This document shows, one piece after another, positions 62,023 through 64,000 of a DNA stretch of 64,000 nt. The DNA comes from Streptosporangium lutulentum. Lineage in GTDB: Bacteria > Actinomycetota > Actinomycetes > Streptosporangiales > Streptosporangiaceae. Both the position numbers and the translations under genes were made by a program. Every line of letters starts with the position of its first letter. Position 1 is the first letter of the stretch. Location: contig NZ_JAUSQU010000001.1 of assembly GCF_030811455.1 (NCBI RefSeq), positions 4,774,001 through 4,838,000 of the forward strand. Direction: 5' to 3'. The notes under the pieces were generated by a model. That model had not been told where the DNA came from. It searched no databases and saw only the letters and a list, made by a program, of their open reading frames with translations.

Positions 62023-62576
62023 TCGGTAACCATGAGTTGGCGGAAATGATGGAGCAGACCCGGCAACTACGCCGAGGGTTCGCCCCTACCGCGCCCCGAG
62101 CCTGGGACGCGGCCACCGCCGGTGCCGAGCTCGCGGTGCAGCTAGGGCACCTGGCGTTGTGCGTCGCCCGCCGCCACGGCATCAACATGTCCGCCTACGA
62201 CGACCCGGGCAGGCCGATCAACGACATCGGCGACGAGCTCGCCGATGTCACCTTAGCGACCCTCAGCATCGGCGTCCTGGCCGATGAATCACCCACCTCG
62301 ATCCGCTCCTCCCACTCGGCCGCCTCGGTGATCGAGGCGCTGCTGATGCTTCTGGTCTGCGCGGGACAAGCCGCAGAAGCCGGGCTGATCAGCGCCGGCT
62401 ACCGGCACCAGCCCACCGGATCCCCGCCGCCCGTCCCCGACGCGTGCGCGACGACCCTGCAGACCGCCGACCGGCTCGCCGAGCTGCTCGGCCTGGACCT
62501 GCCGGAGCAGTTCCAGGCGATGTACGCCGACGCCAACCGGTTCCTGCGCTCCCACCAGAGCGGAGACCAGACATGA
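62019..62576 (+). CDS. MazG-like helical protein with a TTA codon
   Basis: A 185-aa, all-helical protein. The core WDAATAGAELAVQLGHLALCVARRHGIN...INDIGDELADVTLATLSIGVLAD resembles MazG-type nucleotide pyrophosphohydrolases, with the acidic pair in GDELAD standing for the ExxD magnesium motif. Assignment is tentative. Codon 79 is TTA (62253-62255), a rare codon in this kind of genome and the target of BldA tRNA. ATG 62019 overlaps the radical SAM stop, and the stop overlaps the next ATG (ATGA in both). Confidence 0.7.
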   Translation: MIGNHELAEMMEQTRQLRRGFAPTAPRAWDAATAGAELAVQLGHLALCVARRHGINMSAYDDPGRPINDIGDELADVTLATLSIGVLADESPTSIRSSHSAASVIEALLMLLVCAGQAAEAGLISAGYRHQPTGSPPPVPDACATTLQTADRLAELLGLDLPEQFQAMYADANRFLRSHQSGDQT

Positions 62577-63361
62577 CGTTGCTCCAACGCCTCGGCGACG
62601 GCCAGGTCCTCAAGCTCATGAGCGCCTCCCACAGCACTCCGATCCACCGGCTGACCCCCGACGACGTCCAAGCCCTCCACCTCGGCCGCTACATCGAGAA
62701 GCTGCGCGCGGTCGGAGTTCGGCTACCCACCGACGTCAGGATCGTGAAGTCCGGGCAGCGGCCCGCGGTTCAGCATCGATGGATTTCCGGAACGCCGCTG
62801 CCCGATCTGGCCGCAACTCACCCGGTCGTGTTCACATCAGCCGTACGGCAGATCGCCGCGTGGGCCAAAGCCCTCGATTCCAGCGGGGCCCGCCTGGACA
62901 CCAATCTGGCGAACTTCGTCATCAACCCTGACGACGGCCTCGTCTGTATCGATGTGCTGCCGCCGCTGCTGACCGATCTGCGGCCCCCCGAGTACGACGA
63001 CTGGCAGCGCCTGTTTGGCGGATTGTGCTACGACACCGACGTCACGGTGTGCGCGCTGGCCGGCTACGCGGCCCGTGCCCTCCTGGCCGTGCACGGTGCC
63101 GGCGCCATCCACGCCGACGCTCTCGCGAACCTGTGCCCCGGTCACGACAACCCGGATCGGTTGCCTGTCCACTGGTTCCACAGCCGGCAAGAGGCCGCGC
63201 TGGCCGCGCTACGCGGCGAGATTCCCCCACGGACCGTGTTGGAGGCGTTCACCGCCACGTCGGTCCTGCGGCTGCGCAACACCCCGCCTGCCGCCCGTCA
63301 GGCACGCATCGACGCCGGCCTGTCGGCGATGCGCCGCCTCGACCCGAAAGGCGGCCTGTGA
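62573..63361 (+). CDS. Kinase-like protein of unknown function
   Basis: A 262-aa protein. The segment RLDTNLANFVINPDDGLVCIDVLPP resembles the catalytic-loop and metal-loop arrangement of aminoglycoside-phosphotransferase/atypical kinase folds (D-x-N-x-x-N ... IDxxP), and the N-terminal half could supply a lobe with a conserved Lys (IVKSGQRPAVQHRWI). I do not recognise a named family. It overlaps both neighbours by 4 nt, so it belongs to the same translation-coupled unit. Confidence 0.6.
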   Translation: MTLLQRLGDGQVLKLMSASHSTPIHRLTPDDVQALHLGRYIEKLRAVGVRLPTDVRIVKSGQRPAVQHRWISGTPLPDLAATHPVVFTSAVRQIAAWAKALDSSGARLDTNLANFVINPDDGLVCIDVLPPLLTDLRPPEYDDWQRLFGGLCYDTDVTVCALAGYAARALLAVHGAGAIHADALANLCPGHDNPDRLPVHWFHSRQEAALAALRGEIPPRTVLEAFTATSVLRLRNTPPAARQARIDAGLSAMRRLDPKGGL

Positions 63362-64000
63362 ACACGCACATCGACCTGACCTGCCACGCCGGTGACGTCC
63401 CGCTCACCGTGATGAGCACCCCCGCCGACCATGACGCCCTGGCCCGGCACTTCACCGATTACCTGGCCGATCGCATCGGAGAACTTCAGCTACCCGGCCA
63501 TCAGATTCATGTGCACACCGACCCCGGCCTGTTTCGCACCGCCATGGCGACCTTCACCGACCTGGCGGTAACCACGGCGCAACCGGTTCCCGGGGTCATC
63601 CTCAGTGAGGGCCGCATCGGCACCGCGGGCCGCTGCTACACCGTGGCGTCGGACGTGCTCGAAGGACGGCCCGGAGCGTGGGCCGTACAGATCGAAGGGC
63701 CCGTCATTGACCTGTACGTGGCCGAACAGACCGCCGCCCCGAAGTACGCGCTGCGCGTGATCCGCGAGGTGATGTTGCGAACCTACGAGTCCGCCGGCGG
63801 AATCGTCTTCCACGCCGCCGGGCTCGACATCGCCGGCCGCACGGTGATGATCTGTGCGAACCGCGGCGCGGGCAAGACCACCACGCTCGCGGCGCTTCTT
63901 CATGGGCTCGGCGGCCGAGGATCGCTCCTGTCCAACGACAGGCTGATCATCCACGAGCAGCGGCGAGTTGTCGCCATACCCCTCCCGGTCCCGGTCGCCC
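63358..64000 (+). CDS. HPr kinase-like P-loop ATPase (3' end outside window)
   Basis: At least 214 residues from GTG 63358 (GTGA overlap with the previous gene), translated by hand. The C-terminal part visible has the HprK-type arrangement: GIVFHAAGLDIAGRTVMICANRGAGKTTTLAALL with Walker A ANRGAGKTT, then LLSNDRLIIHE, the acidic Walker B-like motif. The N-terminal 150 residues are a separate domain without recognisable motifs. HprK-like kinases occur as tailoring enzymes in some lasso-peptide clusters and elsewhere; the target here is unknown. Truncated by the window. Confidence 0.8.
   Translation, partial: MNTHIDLTCHAGDVPLTVMSTPADHDALARHFTDYLADRIGELQLPGHQIHVHTDPGLFRTAMATFTDLAVTTAQPVPGVILSEGRIGTAGRCYTVASDVLEGRPGAWAVQIEGPVIDLYVAEQTAAPKYALRVIREVMLRTYESAGGIVFHAAGLDIAGRTVMICANRGAGKTTTLAALLHGLGGRGSLLSNDRLIIHEQRRVVAIPLPVPVA

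Overview
This window is high-GC actinobacterial chromosome, most likely from the order Streptosporangiales (Streptosporangium/Nonomuraea-like). The evidence is a BldD orthologue with an intact cyclic-di-GMP signature, strong G/C bias at third codon positions, PASTA kinase, Rv2175c-family and MacRS-type genes, and many leaderless starts. In the leaderless genes a TANNNT -10 element lies only 6-7 nt before the start codon. The genus is an inference.

Layout. 1-1203: pyrB (partial) and pyrR on the minus strand, with a PyrR-binding RNA element overlapping the pyrR start. 1629-5417: arginine deiminase, an APC permease and a tandem universal stress protein, lying between pyrR and bldD. 5688-12644: bldD, a membrane PP2C phosphatase, a HEPN gene behind two LexA-like boxes, an L,D-transpeptidase, YbaK, a GNAT and a large APC-type permease. 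12782-22044: metF, polyprenyl synthetase, thiE, an Rv2175c-family DNA-binding gene, a ferredoxin-reductase-like flavoprotein, a TPP riboswitch with thiO-thiS-thiG, and a four-PASTA kinase. 22143-30608 (minus): purine catabolism genes (uraD, uraH, uricase, two xanthine dehydrogenase-type subunits, 8-oxoguanine deaminase, glycerate kinase, allantoinase, allantoicase). 30797-37420: nfo, a repeat-rich non-coding stretch, a LytTR regulator, a molybdopterin oxidoreductase, an aromatic-peptide attenuator with DAHP synthase, and thiI. 37526-47286: a small unknown ORF, a secreted poly-asparagine protein, a MacRS-like two-component system, a phosphofructokinase with PPi-type residues, a dimethylformamidase-like lipoprotein, a lactonase, a MarR-GNAT fusion and a PhoX-like protein. 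47488-59107: a pseudo-caspase/KAP NTPase, dps, a MerR plus VIT-VWA pair, a DUF885 peptidase, an amine oxidase and a homocysteine methyltransferase.

59408-64000 is an accessory-looking module. A divergent XRE/TPR regulator faces four genes whose starts and stops overlap by exactly 4 nt: a radical SAM enzyme, a MazG-like protein, a kinase-like protein and an HPr-kinase-like ATPase cut by the window end. I do not recognise it as a described system, and it is the best candidate for a new one. Other notable points are the FWFWY attenuator leader peptide, the poly-Asn exoprotein, the pseudo-caspase-KAP fusion, the two LexA-like boxes around a HEPN promoter, the missing molybdenum subunit in the purine cluster, and an allantoicase frame with no stop codon of its own.

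Regulation visible in the sequence: PyrR box, TPP riboswitch, aromatic attenuator, MarR and MerR palindromic operators, LexA-like boxes, and about a dozen strong hairpin terminators. All functions come from reading motifs and gene order; no database search was run.
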